A program made the translations under genes and the position numbers. A stretch of DNA of 49,550 nucleotides from a virus: the IMG/VR virus record IMGVR_UViG_3300034375_007944, positions 1-49,550 of that record. The stretch is one strand, 5' to 3'. This document shows positions 24,308 through 30,659 of this stretch, one piece after another. The stretch's first letter is position 1, and each line of letters begins with the position of its first letter. The notes beneath the pieces were generated by a model. The model was not told where the DNA came from and ran no database searches. It was given only the letters and a program-made list of their open reading frames with translations.

Positions 24308-24514
24308 GTGGGAGTGTTAATCGAAATCTACAACTCAAAAACTGGGGAACTTGAACCTCACGAAGTTAACGATTCTGTTGGTACTTTAATCCTTCAGTTG
24401 CAGATGGAGTGCGACCTACTAGACGCTGAAAACGAATATTTAAACAACACTTTAAAAACACCAATATATGAGTACAACGAAAACGGAGCAATCGAATTTA
24501 GACACCCTAGCTGA
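24308..24514 (+). CDS. Unknown small protein
   Basis: 68 residues, GTG start. Acidic, with a leucine-rich helix that could be a short coiled coil (TLILQLQMECDLLDAENEYL). Overlaps the next small gene by 47 bases in another frame. A TACTTTTG sequence overlaps its start codon; it fits TANNTTTG but is wrongly placed for this start. No family recognised. Confidence 0.45.
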   Translation: MGVLIEIYNSKTGELEPHEVNDSVGTLILQLQMECDLLDAENEYLNNTLKTPIYEYNENGAIEFRHPS

Positions 24515-24599
24515 AAAAATGCTTAAGCGCCAAACCGAAAACAACGTACAAGCTTGCGACCTTGACGCTCCTGAAGGGTGTGAAACTTGCAGTGGTTGA
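24468..24599 (+). CDS. Very small Cys-containing protein
   Basis: 43 residues, ATG start within the preceding gene, ending four bases before the next. The C-terminus C-D-L-D-A-P-E-G-C-E-T-C-S-G carries three closely spaced cysteines that could bind metal. The helical N-terminal half is charged. Overlap and spacing fit this operon; no family recognised. Confidence 0.5.
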   Translation: MSTTKTEQSNLDTLAEKMLKRQTENNVQACDLDAPEGCETCSG

Positions 24600-24602
24600 G
24601 TT

Positions 24603-24902
24603 ATGGCAAAGAGAGTAGATAAATCAAAGATGAAGTGCAACAAACCAAAGCGCACTCCAAGTCACGCAAAGAAGTCACACATAGTAAAGGCTTGTTCTGG
24701 CGGAAAGGAAAAAATTATTAGATTTGGGCAACAAGGCGTTAAAGGCGCTGGCTCTAACCCTAAGTCCAAGTCAGAAAAAGCAAGACGGAAATCGTTCAAA
24801 GCCAGACACAAGAAAAACATCCAAAAGGGAAAGATGAGTGCGGCTTATTGGAGTAACCGTGTCAAGTGGATTTTAATATTTTCGTTATGGCTTCCGCTTT
24901 AG
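24603..24902 (+). CDS. Conserved basic phage protein with C-terminus altered by HNH insertion
   Basis: 99 residues, ATG start. The core (KEKIIRFGQQGVKGAGSNPK, then K-A-R-R-K-S-F-K-A-R-H-K-K-N-I and S-A-A-Y-W-S-N-R-V-K-W) matches, from memory, a small basic protein family in crAss-like and marine phages that normally ends at or just after V-K-W. Here the frame runs on for ten hydrophobic residues (I-L-I-F-S-L-W-L-P-L) into the start of an HNH gene. Excising the HNH unit at the repeated AAGTGG would restore V-K-W-stop. Function unknown; probably nucleic acid-binding. Confidence 0.65.
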   Translation: MAKRVDKSKMKCNKPKRTPSHAKKSHIVKACSGGKEKIIRFGQQGVKGAGSNPKSKSEKARRKSFKARHKKNIQKGKMSAAYWSNRVKWILIFSLWLPL

Positions 24903-25402
24903 AATTGCCGAAAGAAGTATATAAAGGAGAAGATGGACGCTGGCATAAACCTTGTCCTAGCTGTGGTGATGAGCAATCATATTTAAGACGCAACTACGCT
25001 ATAATGTCTTACAATGAGGCTAAAGAATGTAAAAGTTGCTCCAATAAAAAACCAGAAAGTAACTCTCATAAGGGGTGGGTTAAGGATGTTCTTAGAATTT
25101 CTTTTTGTTATAAATATCAAGCTCAAGCAGATATAAGAGGATTAGATTGGGATGTTACATTTGAGTACCTAGCAGAATTGTTGATTAAGCAAGACTTTAA
25201 ATGTGAATTGACAGGATGGGATATTGATGCTATGGAAGTAAACAAAAACACAGCCTCATTAGATAGAATAGATTCATCTAAAGGATATATTGAAGGTAAT
25301 GTTCAGTGGGTTCATAAGATAGTTAATATGAGTAAACAGCAATATAGTCAGGAAGAGTTTATTGATATGTGTAAAGCTGTTGCTAATAAAGTTAAGTGGT
25401 AA
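24887..25402 (+). CDS. Homing-type HNH endonuclease
   Basis: 171 residues from ATG 24887; a GTG 21 bases earlier is possible but lies within the disrupted neighbour. The N-terminus has two zinc-binding pairs (C-P-S-C-G and C-K-S-C-S). The C-terminal part has C-E-L-T-G-W, A-S-L-D-R-I-D-S-S-K-G-Y and G-N-V-Q-W-V-H-K-I-V-N-M, the classic pattern of phage intergenic HNH enzymes. The protein ends V-K-W, copying the end of the neighbouring gene. Its DNA is more AT-rich and less like the operon's codon use, consistent with recent arrival. Confidence 0.8.
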   Translation: MASALELPKEVYKGEDGRWHKPCPSCGDEQSYLRRNYAIMSYNEAKECKSCSNKKPESNSHKGWVKDVLRISFCYKYQAQADIRGLDWDVTFEYLAELLIKQDFKCELTGWDIDAMEVNKNTASLDRIDSSKGYIEGNVQWVHKIVNMSKQQYSQEEFIDMCKAVANKVKW

Positions 25403-25414
25403 GGTATAATTATT

Positions 25415-25477
25415 ATGGCAAAAGGAAGGACATTAAGGTACTATAAAACAGGGTCAACTGTGGAAAGTTGGGGTTAA
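25415..25477 (+). pseudogene. Truncated duplicate of the 25831-26133 gene start
   Basis: Only 20 codons: M-A-K-G-R-T-L-R-Y-Y-K-T-G-S-T-V-E-S-W-G then stop. The first 16 match the N-terminus of the gene at 25831 at 13 positions (M-A-E-G-R-T-A-R-Y-Y-R-T-G-S-T-V), but the DNA has diverged at many third positions. It is therefore a remnant from a related phage or an old duplication, left between the HNH gene and the nuclease gene. Confidence 0.65.
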
Positions 25478-25480
25478 AGC

Positions 25481-25825
25481 GTGGACTATTGTAGCGACTT
25501 TCGATTTGACTTAAAGATAGCCCAACTGAAAGAAAAGGAGTTGGGTGAGTTGCTTGATAACGCATCTGTTGAAGTTAAGCACGACTTAAAAGCCCTAGAA
25601 ACTAAAAACGTATTTGTTGAGTACAGTAGCAGGCAAAAGCCTAGCGGAATATCCACAAGTGAAGCAGATTACTATTGCTTTTGTTTCGGTAAGACTTTTC
25701 ACTTCATATCAACAAAAGAACTTAAGCGCCGTTGCCGCAAATATATAGGCACAAAACGTGATGTGGCAGGCGGGGATAACAACACATCTAAAGGTATTTT
25801 ATTACCGATAGATGATTTATTTTAA
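25481..25825 (+). CDS. PD-(D/E)XK resolvase-like nuclease
   Basis: 114 residues, GTG start. Motifs ASVEVKHDLKALE (E-x-K ... D), N-V-F-V-E-Y-S-S-R-Q-K-P-S-G-I-S and E-A-D-Y-Y-C-F-C-F match, from memory, a compact phage PD-(D/E)XK family in which E-V-K-x-D and V-E-Y form the active site. Such proteins are thought to cut branched DNA. It is bracketed by the truncated and complete copies of one small gene. An endonuclease I-like resolvase is encoded separately at 39576-40001. Confidence 0.65.
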   Translation: MDYCSDFRFDLKIAQLKEKELGELLDNASVEVKHDLKALETKNVFVEYSSRQKPSGISTSEADYYCFCFGKTFHFISTKELKRRCRKYIGTKRDVAGGDNNTSKGILLPIDDLF

Positions 25826-25830
25826 AGAAT

Positions 25831-26133
25831 ATGGCAGAAGGTAGAACAGCAAGATACTACAGGACAGGCTCAACGGTAAAAGGTAAGGGTAACGCTAAAA
25901 AGGCGAGTGCTGCAAGAAAGAAAAAGGCAGATTACGACAAGAAGTTTAATGCCCGACCTGAGCAAAAAGCAAAGCGTAGAGAGTTAGCTAAAGCTCGTAG
26001 AAAAAGAGGTATTATGGGAAAGGGCGGAGACGACCTTCACCACACTAAGTCAGGGCATCTTGTAAAAATGTCTCCTTCTAAAAACAGAGGAAATAAAGAA
26101 AAGAGCAGACTAAAAGGCTCAAAGCGTAGCTAA
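25831..26133 (+). CDS. Conserved basic phage protein with degenerate HNH-like motif
   Basis: 100 residues, ATG start. Very basic (KASAARKKKADYDKKFNARP) with a C-terminal D-L-H-H-T-K-S-G-H-L-V-K-M-S-P-S-K-N-R-G. The G-R-T-A-R-Y-Y opening and the H ... G-x-L-V ... N-R block recur, from memory, in small proteins of marine and crAss-like phages and echo an HNH core (H, N, N/R). It may be a nuclease or a DNA-binding virion component. Its stop overlaps the stop of the convergent HTH gene. Confidence 0.55.
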   Translation: MAEGRTARYYRTGSTVKGKGNAKKASAARKKKADYDKKFNARPEQKAKRRELAKARRKRGIMGKGGDDLHHTKSGHLVKMSPSKNRGNKEKSRLKGSKRS

Positions 26134-26498
26134 TCCTCGTTTCCGTCCCACTTTATCTTTTGTGGCTTGTAAAGCGAACTAGCTAAGATAACTTCCACTT
26201 CTTTTTTCTTCATCCCGTTTAGCGGGGCGTTCTTTTCCACAAGTTCAAAAACGTCTTTTACGGGCATATCCAACAACCTAGATATTTTCTTTAGGTGTTT
26301 AACGGTGATGTGGTCTTGTAGTTTCTTTCTTCTTTTTTCGTAAACCTCTCTTTTCCATCCAAGTAGCTTTAACATATTTGTTTTGGAGAATCCGTTGTCA
26401 AGGAAAGCTGCTTCAAAAAGGTCGGGAGAGCGGTAGCTATTTCCACCGTCTTGCACCATTGTTTTAAAAATATCAATTTTTTTGTGGGTTATTCTCAT
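26130..26498 (-). CDS. Divergent helix-turn-helix regulator
   Basis: 122 residues, ATG start, the only minus-strand gene in the early block. A Cro/XRE-like fold is suggested by FSKTNMLKLLGWKREVYEKR and by ITVKHLKKISRLLDMPVKDV, the latter typical of the last helices of XRE domains. It is divergent from groES with -7 boxes two bases apart, so it probably represses groES and/or itself. It is convergent with the gene to its left, stop codons overlapping. Confidence 0.6.
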   Translation of the reverse strand: MRITHKKIDIFKTMVQDGGNSYRSPDLFEAAFLDNGFSKTNMLKLLGWKREVYEKRRKKLQDHITVKHLKKISRLLDMPVKDVFELVEKNAPLNGMKKKEVEVILASSLYKPQKIKWDGNED

Positions 26499-26506
26499 CT
26501 TTTATT

Positions 26507-26514
26507 TATATTTG
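26507..26514 (+). promoter_or_regulatory. groES promoter -7 box (TATATTTG)
   Basis: TATATTTG with TTTG at 26481-26484, 22 bases upstream. The groES ATG is 20 bases downstream. Two bases separate it from the opposing box of the HTH gene. Confidence 0.7.
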
Positions 26515-26516
26515 CC

Positions 26517-26524
26517 CAAAGATA
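26517..26524 (-). promoter_or_regulatory. HTH gene promoter -7 box (TATCTTTG)
   Basis: CAAAGATA on the plus strand, TATCTTTG on the minus strand, 18 bases before the HTH ATG. It overlaps the footprint of the rightward groES promoter, so the two should exclude one another. Confidence 0.6.
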
Positions 26525-26534
26525 CAAAATTAAT

Positions 26535-26810
26535 ATGACAAAAGGAAAACCAGTTGGAACACACATTTTAATAGAGCCGATGAAAGTAGACGACTTATCG
26601 GAAACTATTATCACCGACTTTGTAAAGACAGAGTACCAAAAAGGAAAGGTGCTAGCGCTTGGGTCGGGAAAGATAGAAGGAACAGAAAAGATAGATTGGG
26701 ACATTGAAGTTGGGGACGTTGTGTACTACAGCGGAAAAGGTTCTGAAATAAACACCGAAAGCGGAACAAAGTTGTTTATCCGTCACGGTCAAATATATTG
26801 GGCAGAGTAA
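26535..26810 (+). CDS. groES: GroES-like co-chaperonin (Cpn10)
   Basis: 91 residues from ATG 26535; an opening at 26451 would run through the promoter and is rejected. Cpn10 features: PVGTHILIEPMKVDDLSETI (first strand and mobile loop), Y-Q-K-G-K-V-L-A-L-G-S-G-K, V-G-D-V-V-Y-Y-S-G-K-G-S-E-I and a C-terminal I-R-H-G-Q-I-Y-W. The mobile loop S-E-T-I-I-T-D-F is unlike host GroES, as in phage co-chaperonins such as T4 gp31. It likely redirects host GroEL to capsid or tail folding. Confidence 0.8.
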   Translation: MTKGKPVGTHILIEPMKVDDLSETIITDFVKTEYQKGKVLALGSGKIEGTEKIDWDIEVGDVVYYSGKGSEINTESGTKLFIRHGQIYWAE

Positions 26811-26816
26811 CATATT

Positions 26817-27035
26817 ATGGAGAAAGCAACTAACTTTAAAGCGGGTGAGTACTACTTTGAGCCAGTATCTCAAAAGGTTGTGGTAATTGACAGCATACCC
26901 AAAGAAGACGTGGTTTTTATGCGGTATTTTGACGGGTCTGAGTATAAGAATGTAAGACTAAAGCCACAAATGAAACTTTACAGTTTAACAAAACTAGAGC
27001 AACTTGTTCTAGGAGTAAAAATACCGAAACTTTGA
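26817..27035 (+). CDS. Unknown small protein
   Basis: 72 residues, ATG start six bases after groES. Beta-rich, SH3-like pattern (AGEYYFEPVSQKVVVIDSIP). Its TGA overlaps the TTG start of the next gene, so it is coupled both ways in the groES operon. No family recognised. Confidence 0.5.
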   Translation: MEKATNFKAGEYYFEPVSQKVVVIDSIPKEDVVFMRYFDGSEYKNVRLKPQMKLYSLTKLEQLVLGVKIPKL

Positions 27036-27361
27036 AAAAATACGACACAGAGTACGTAAACCAAATTTTTATGCGGTTTACCAACAAAGAAGACCCAGAC
27101 AGGGCTTTTATGAAGATAATGCTTAACCTTGATAAGTTCGTGGAAGAAGCGTCAAAGTATGTCGCTGATAACGGGTTTGTTTATATGTACGTGATGGCTG
27201 ATAAGGAGTCGTACAACAACCGCCACAAAAAAAACGGAGTTATTAAAAACCCTTTTATTGTGGTAAACCAAAAGGAAAAAGTAAAAGCAAACTACGAGGT
27301 AAAAAGAAAACTAGAGCGACTAAAAAGAAACAACAACAACGAAAATGAAACCGATTATTGA
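27032..27361 (+). CDS. Unknown small protein
   Basis: 109 residues, TTG start in a TTGA overlap. Helical N-terminal half (PDRAFMKIMLNLDKFVEEAS), basic C-terminal half with a run of asparagines (K-R-N-N-N-N-E-N-E). No family recognised. Overlaps the next gene by 17 bases. Confidence 0.5.
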   Translation: MKKYDTEYVNQIFMRFTNKEDPDRAFMKIMLNLDKFVEEASKYVADNGFVYMYVMADKESYNNRHKKNGVIKNPFIVVNQKEKVKANYEVKRKLERLKRNNNNENETDY

Positions 27362-27599
27362 GCAATTAATAAAACTGTCGGAGTCAACACAAATTGTGAT
27401 TTACTCCGAGAATCACTTTAACTTTTACAAAGCGCTTTACAAAGAGGTGGTTGGTAAACCGTACAGCGGTGATAACATTCCTGTCTTAGAGCTAAAGAGC
27501 GGAAAGGTAAACATTACGGTTATGGACTCTGACTTAGAGAGCGATAACTTGTTTTTAGGGGACAGCGACGATGATTACGATTACATTACAGGAATATAA
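27345..27599 (+). CDS. Unknown small acidic protein
   Basis: 84 residues, ATG start. Very acidic C-terminus (M-D-S-D-L-E-S-D-N-L-F-L-G-D-S-D-D-D-Y-D-Y). An acidic phage protein of this size could be a DNA mimic or a host-enzyme inhibitor, but nothing specific shows this. Its stop shares one base with the next start (TAATG). Confidence 0.5.
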   Translation: MKPIIEQLIKLSESTQIVIYSENHFNFYKALYKEVVGKPYSGDNIPVLELKSGKVNITVMDSDLESDNLFLGDSDDDYDYITGI

Positions 27600-28024
27600 T
27601 GAATAAAGCTTACGACTTAAAGATTTACAACGAAGACGGCTCTGAGAAAGCTTTTATTTTTTCTGTCTCGACTTTTGACGAGGCAGTTAGGTTAGCAAAA
27701 GGTTTTTTAGACTCAGAGTGGAAGAAAACAAGAACCAAAGCGGAGTGGAAAAGAAGCGCTCCCGACTCGGTGTTTGGCGGAGATAGTTTAGAGATTGCTA
27801 AAATAATGGAACGCAAGTGGGGCAACACTGTTCCTAAAGCAGAGCAAAAGAGTTACAAGTCCAACAAAAAGATTCGCCAAAAGATTGACAGACGGCTTAG
27901 TGACATCGCTTCTTTGGAAGCTATGCGGGGCTGTTGGGGTGACGAAGAAGAAATTCTTAAAAAAATTGCCGAACTAAATAAAGAAATTAGTATTTTGGAC
28001 TCAGAATTTTTAAACGAAGAGTAA
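27599..28024 (+). CDS. Unknown protein
   Basis: 141 residues, ATG start in a TAATG junction. N-terminal alpha/beta part (AFIFSVSTFDEAVRLAKGFL), basic middle and a C-terminal acidic coiled coil (EEEILKKIAELNKEISILDS). No family recognised. It directly precedes the DnaA-like gene by five bases. Confidence 0.5.
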   Translation: MNKAYDLKIYNEDGSEKAFIFSVSTFDEAVRLAKGFLDSEWKKTRTKAEWKRSAPDSVFGGDSLEIAKIMERKWGNTVPKAEQKSYKSNKKIRQKIDRRLSDIASLEAMRGCWGDEEEILKKIAELNKEISILDSEFLNEE

Positions 28025-28029
28025 TTATT

Positions 28030-28629
28030 ATGACTGTAGAAAAAGCAAAAGAAACGATGTCAAACTTAGACTTTGTAAAAACTATTGCTGATATAGTTTG
28101 CGTGGAGTTTAACTTAGATTTTGACGAAATAAAAACAAACACATCTAGGGATAAGGTAGTAGCAATGCCAAGGCAAATAGCAATGTACTTTATTAGGGAG
28201 AACACAACTTTAAGTTTTGAAGCTATTGGTTCTTTCTTTGGGGACAAAGACCACGCTACTGTTATGCACGCTTGTAAAGTGGTAAAGCGAGATATGTTGG
28301 CGGTAAACAAAAAAGGAAACCCAATGATGCCTGACGTTTACAACTCAATCAAAACTATAGAGTCGATAATAAACAAGCACCTTAACTCAAAAGAGGGAAG
28401 CGCAAGAGAGGTTGCTTTGCGAAAGATTTTAGTAAACAAGTTCCGAGAAAGAGTTCTAAAAGGAGAGCAGTTTAACTTTGATTTGGAAAAGTACAAAGGA
28501 CAGACAAGAACAAAGAGGAACGTTTTCTTAGATTTAAGTTCTCTTATTTCTGTTCGTGATGAATTAAACGAAAAGATAAAAGAACTAGAAGTAGTTAAAA
28601 ATAAAGTTTTTTACAACGGCGATGTTTAA
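28030..28629 (+). CDS. Stand-alone DnaA domain IV-like DNA-binding protein
   Basis: 199 residues, ATG start. Residues ~25-85 match the DnaA C-terminal domain (Bac_DnaA_C): the basic loop and helix V-V-A-M-P-R-Q-I-A-M-Y-F-I-R, L-S-F-E-A-I-G-S-F-F-G-D-K and the signature D-H-A-T-V-M-H-A-C-K-V-V (bacterial DnaA: RDHTTVxHAxxK). No AAA+ domain is present. The remaining ~110 residues are helical and charged and unknown. It should bind DnaA boxes, either recruiting replication to the phage origin or competing with host DnaA. TGTGG repeats resembling DnaA boxes lie 2.5-3.7 kb downstream. Confidence 0.8.
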   Translation: MTVEKAKETMSNLDFVKTIADIVCVEFNLDFDEIKTNTSRDKVVAMPRQIAMYFIRENTTLSFEAIGSFFGDKDHATVMHACKVVKRDMLAVNKKGNPMMPDVYNSIKTIESIINKHLNSKEGSAREVALRKILVNKFRERVLKGEQFNFDLEKYKGQTRTKRNVFLDLSSLISVRDELNEKIKELEVVKNKVFYNGDV

Positions 28630-28756
28630 GTTATTTTGGCTTCGGGGTTTTTGTGTTGGCGTTACGGCTGATTACGAAGAGGTAAACGACGTTGTTATAA
28701 ACGATGTTAGATTATATTTTGGAATAGTAACTTTACAAATAGTATGGCTGAGTTAG
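28622..28756 (+). CDS. Very small hydrophobic protein
   Basis: 44 residues, ATG start overlapping the DnaA-like gene by 8 bases and the next gene by 13. Hydrophobic N-terminus (FKLFWLRGFCVGVTA) and C-terminus, acidic middle. It fills an otherwise empty 114-base gap with overlaps of the kind seen throughout the operon. Possibly a membrane peptide. Confidence 0.45.
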   Translation: MFKLFWLRGFCVGVTADYEEVNDVVINDVRLYFGIVTLQIVWLS

Positions 28757-28929
28757 ATTTAAAAGGAGTACAAGAAAGGTACAGAAAGTTGCGGAAAAAA
28801 GGCGCAACTAAACTAGAAGATTCTTTTTACGCAAAGTACGGAGAACACGGATATTGCGAACACAACTTCTTCGGAGAAACGTGGGTAAGAGAAACACTAA
28901 ACGGAAAATTTAAGAAAAGAAAAGGTTGA
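28744..28929 (+). CDS. Unknown small basic protein
   Basis: 61 residues, ATG start. Basic (VQERYRKLRKKGATKLEDSF) with a central Y-C-E-H-N-F-F-G-E-T-W segment. No family recognised. Its TGA forms a TTGA overlap with the next gene. Confidence 0.5.
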   Translation: MAELDLKGVQERYRKLRKKGATKLEDSFYAKYGEHGYCEHNFFGETWVRETLNGKFKKRKG

Positions 28930-29201
28930 AAGTAACTGTACAGCAAGAGAGGGACTGTAAGCACTACGAGGTTAAGTTACGTGGGGCTAGTCTTTACTTT
29001 GTCGAGTACTTTGATAAGATACACTTGTCGGTTATTGAGGTCAAGGATAAAAGGAGGGGACGGGGAACAAAGTTAATGCGGGATTTGGAGTACTTTGAAA
29101 AACCAATAGAGCTTTGTCCCGTTCCAGAAAGCGCCTCTAACTTTTACCTTAAACTTGGGTACAGGTGGATAAGTGAAACTAAAATGAGAAAAGAGATATG
29201 A
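28926..29201 (+). CDS. Small GNAT-like acetyltransferase
   Basis: 91 residues, TTG start in a TTGA overlap. GNAT motif A is seen in L-S-V-I-E-V-K-D-K-R-R-G-R-G-T-K-L-M (acetyl-CoA pyrophosphate loop R-x-x-G-x-G/T) and motif B in A-S-N-F-Y-L-K-L-G-Y-R-W. The N-terminal strands are reduced compared with the usual ~150 residues, so this is a minimal version. Substrate unknown; phage GNATs can modify host proteins or small molecules. Confidence 0.65.
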   Translation: MKVTVQQERDCKHYEVKLRGASLYFVEYFDKIHLSVIEVKDKRRGRGTKLMRDLEYFEKPIELCPVPESASNFYLKLGYRWISETKMRKEI

Positions 29202-29416
29202 AAGCGAAGTTTGAAGAGGACACAACCAAACCCGCCCACTACGAAAGGTTAGCTATTGATGTGTACGAGTTTTGTCACGCAAATAACTTAGGTATGCTTG
29301 AGGGTAACGTTATTAAGTACATTGTCCGTCGAAAGGACAACCGCTTAGAAGACCTTAAAAAGGCTATGAACACCCTTGAGAGGTTAATTGAGTTAGAAAA
29401 CGATTTACCGAGATGA
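29198..29416 (+). CDS. DUF3310 family protein
   Basis: 72 residues, ATG start in an ATGA overlap. The family pattern is clear: K-P-A-H-Y-E at the start, G-N-V-I-K-Y-I-V-R-R-K-D and L-E-D-L-K-K-A-M-N-T-L-E-R-L-I-E. Widespread in tailed phages, often annotated as nucleotide kinase-related without proof. Function unknown. Its TGA overlaps the next ATG. Confidence 0.8.
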   Translation: MKAKFEEDTTKPAHYERLAIDVYEFCHANNLGMLEGNVIKYIVRRKDNRLEDLKKAMNTLERLIELENDLPR

Positions 29417-29604
29417 CACCTATTTCAACTCTAACAGAAGTACTTAGCTACATACGAGACTTTGGCGGGGAGTACAAGCTTTACTGCGAACAAGGTGTGA
29501 TACGAGTGGAGTTGTACCTTGGGAATAAGCGGGTTCTGTTTGTAAAGGACACAGACCCAAAGAACATTTTAAAACAAATACTAAAAGAGTGGTTGGAGGA
29601 TTAA
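29413..29604 (+). CDS. Unknown small protein
   Basis: 63 residues, ATG start in an ATGA overlap. Alpha/beta (EVLSYIRDFGGEYKLYCEQG ... RVELYLGNKRVLFV). No family recognised. The next gene's GTG start lies 15 bases before its end. Confidence 0.5.
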   Translation: MTPISTLTEVLSYIRDFGGEYKLYCEQGVIRVELYLGNKRVLFVKDTDPKNILKQILKEWLED

Positions 29605-29795
29605 CACTAAGCGTAAAGGGGTACGACTGTGAGGTAGAGTACGACATTGAAGAGTTAAAAGACTCTTTCGGGGAAATAAGAAGCATTACAGTACTAGATA
29701 AGCCAGATGAACTAACCGAGCAAGAAGTTTTAGACGAGGCGGATTACGCTATTTACAGCCACTTAGAAACTTTCACGCCAGAGGACTATGATTAA
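29589..29795 (+). CDS. Unknown small acidic protein
   Basis: 68 residues, GTG start. Strongly acidic (DCEVEYDIEELKDSFGEIRS, ending E-T-F-T-P-E-D-Y-D). No family recognised. Overlaps both neighbours by 8-16 bases. Confidence 0.45.
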   Translation: MVGGLTLSVKGYDCEVEYDIEELKDSFGEIRSITVLDKPDELTEQEVLDEADYAIYSHLETFTPEDYD

Positions 29796-30033
29796 AGTAA
29801 TCCCTTGTAAGACCAACAGAGTTTGGACAGCGGATGTGGTGTTTGAGTACCGCTACCGCAAAAAAGCCATACGAAAGACGGTAAACACCTGTCTTACTTC
29901 CCCCGACTCCCACAACTTAACAAGCTTTCAAAGGTCTTGTTTAATGCGGGGATTACCAAAGACCGCAGAGTTTAGTCGGGTGGTTGAAATAAGAAACGCT
30001 GTTGAGTGGTGTGGCAAAAAGAATTTTGTTTAA
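29788..30033 (+). CDS. Unknown small basic protein
   Basis: 81 residues, ATG start overlapping the previous gene by 8 bases. Basic with several cysteines (V-N-T-C-L-T-S-P-D-S, S-C-L-M-R-G-L, W-C-G-K-K); no regular zinc-finger spacing. No family recognised. Confidence 0.45.
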   Translation: MIKVIPCKTNRVWTADVVFEYRYRKKAIRKTVNTCLTSPDSHNLTSFQRSCLMRGLPKTAEFSRVVEIRNAVEWCGKKNFV

Positions 30034-30042
30034 GTTTGTGAT

Positions 30043-30261
30043 ATGATTATGAAAGAAAAATACACCAAATACTTTTGGTTGGCTTACGCCCTGTTCTTAG
30101 TGCTTATCGTTATCTTAGCGAGTGCTTGTAGGTCTGTTCCAAATCCAAGGTATAACGAACACATTAAACTAGCTAACGACGGATACGTTGAAGTTACGGT
30201 TTGTAACCTTTTAACAGGAAAACAAGAAATAAGAATAGTAAGACTGGATGAAAGCAAGTGA
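30043..30261 (+). CDS. Small lipoprotein
   Basis: 72 residues from ATG 30043 (or 70 from ATG 30049). A basic start, a hydrophobic segment (WLAYALFLVLIVILASACRS) and lipobox A-S-A-C mark it for lipid attachment, leaving about 45 residues outside. A TAAGTTTG box (30031-30038) ends four bases before ATG 30043. Phage lipoproteins in early operons are often superinfection-exclusion factors; that is only a possibility here. Confidence 0.6.
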   Translation: MIMKEKYTKYFWLAYALFLVLIVILASACRSVPNPRYNEHIKLANDGYVEVTVCNLLTGKQEIRIVRLDESK

Positions 30262-30616
30262 ATTAAGGATAGGGAATTGGGTTTATATTTCTAATGTTGG
30301 CGAGGTTCAAGTTGAAGGAGTGGACTATGGAATCATGCACAATATTCACAGATACGAAGAAGATAGCGTTGTTGGAATACCTCTCACAGAAGAGTGGTTG
30401 GAGAAGTTTGGGTTTGAGAAAGTAACAGATAAGGATAATGTTTACGGGCGACACTTTTACAGACTTAATCAAGTTGATATTTTTTGGGATTTAGATGATG
30501 GAGGTTGGCTACCGTTTGGATTTAATGTTTCTAATAGTGTAGATTTTTGCTATGTCCATCAACTTCAAAACCTTTACTTCGCACTAACAGGGGAGGAATT
30601 AGAAATAAAAGAGTAG
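30248..30616 (+). CDS. Conserved Bacteroidota phage/plasmid protein, function unknown
   Basis: 122 residues, ATG start overlapping the lipoprotein gene by 14 bases. K-A-S-E-L-R-I-G-N-W-V-Y opens the protein, G-I-P-L-T-E-E-W-L-E-K-F-G-F is central and V-H-Q-L-Q-N-L-Y-F-A-L-T-G-E-E-L ends it. From memory this trio defines a family common in Bacteroidota phages and prophages, with no known role. Last gene before the long non-coding region. Confidence 0.6.
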   Translation: MKASELRIGNWVYISNVGEVQVEGVDYGIMHNIHRYEEDSVVGIPLTEEWLEKFGFEKVTDKDNVYGRHFYRLNQVDIFWDLDDGGWLPFGFNVSNSVDFCYVHQLQNLYFALTGEELEIKE

Positions 30617-30646
30617 TAGTGAAAAGTGTTACAAGGAAAAAAATTG

Positions 30647-30654
30647 TATATTTG
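30647..30654 (+). promoter_or_regulatory. -7 box (TATATTTG) entering the non-coding region
   Basis: TATATTTG 31 bases after the stop of the last early gene. Transcription from here would start near 30660 and run into a GC-richer, structured stretch before any start codon. Confidence 0.55.
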
Positions 30655-30659
30655 AATAT

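Noticed and set aside
25831-26133. Calling the basic protein a true HNH nuclease
   Set aside because: Only a degenerate H ... N-R pattern without metal-binding cysteines; described as HNH-like only.
26451-26534. Longer GroES reading from 26451
   Set aside because: It would run through both opposing promoter boxes and add an N-terminus foreign to Cpn10.
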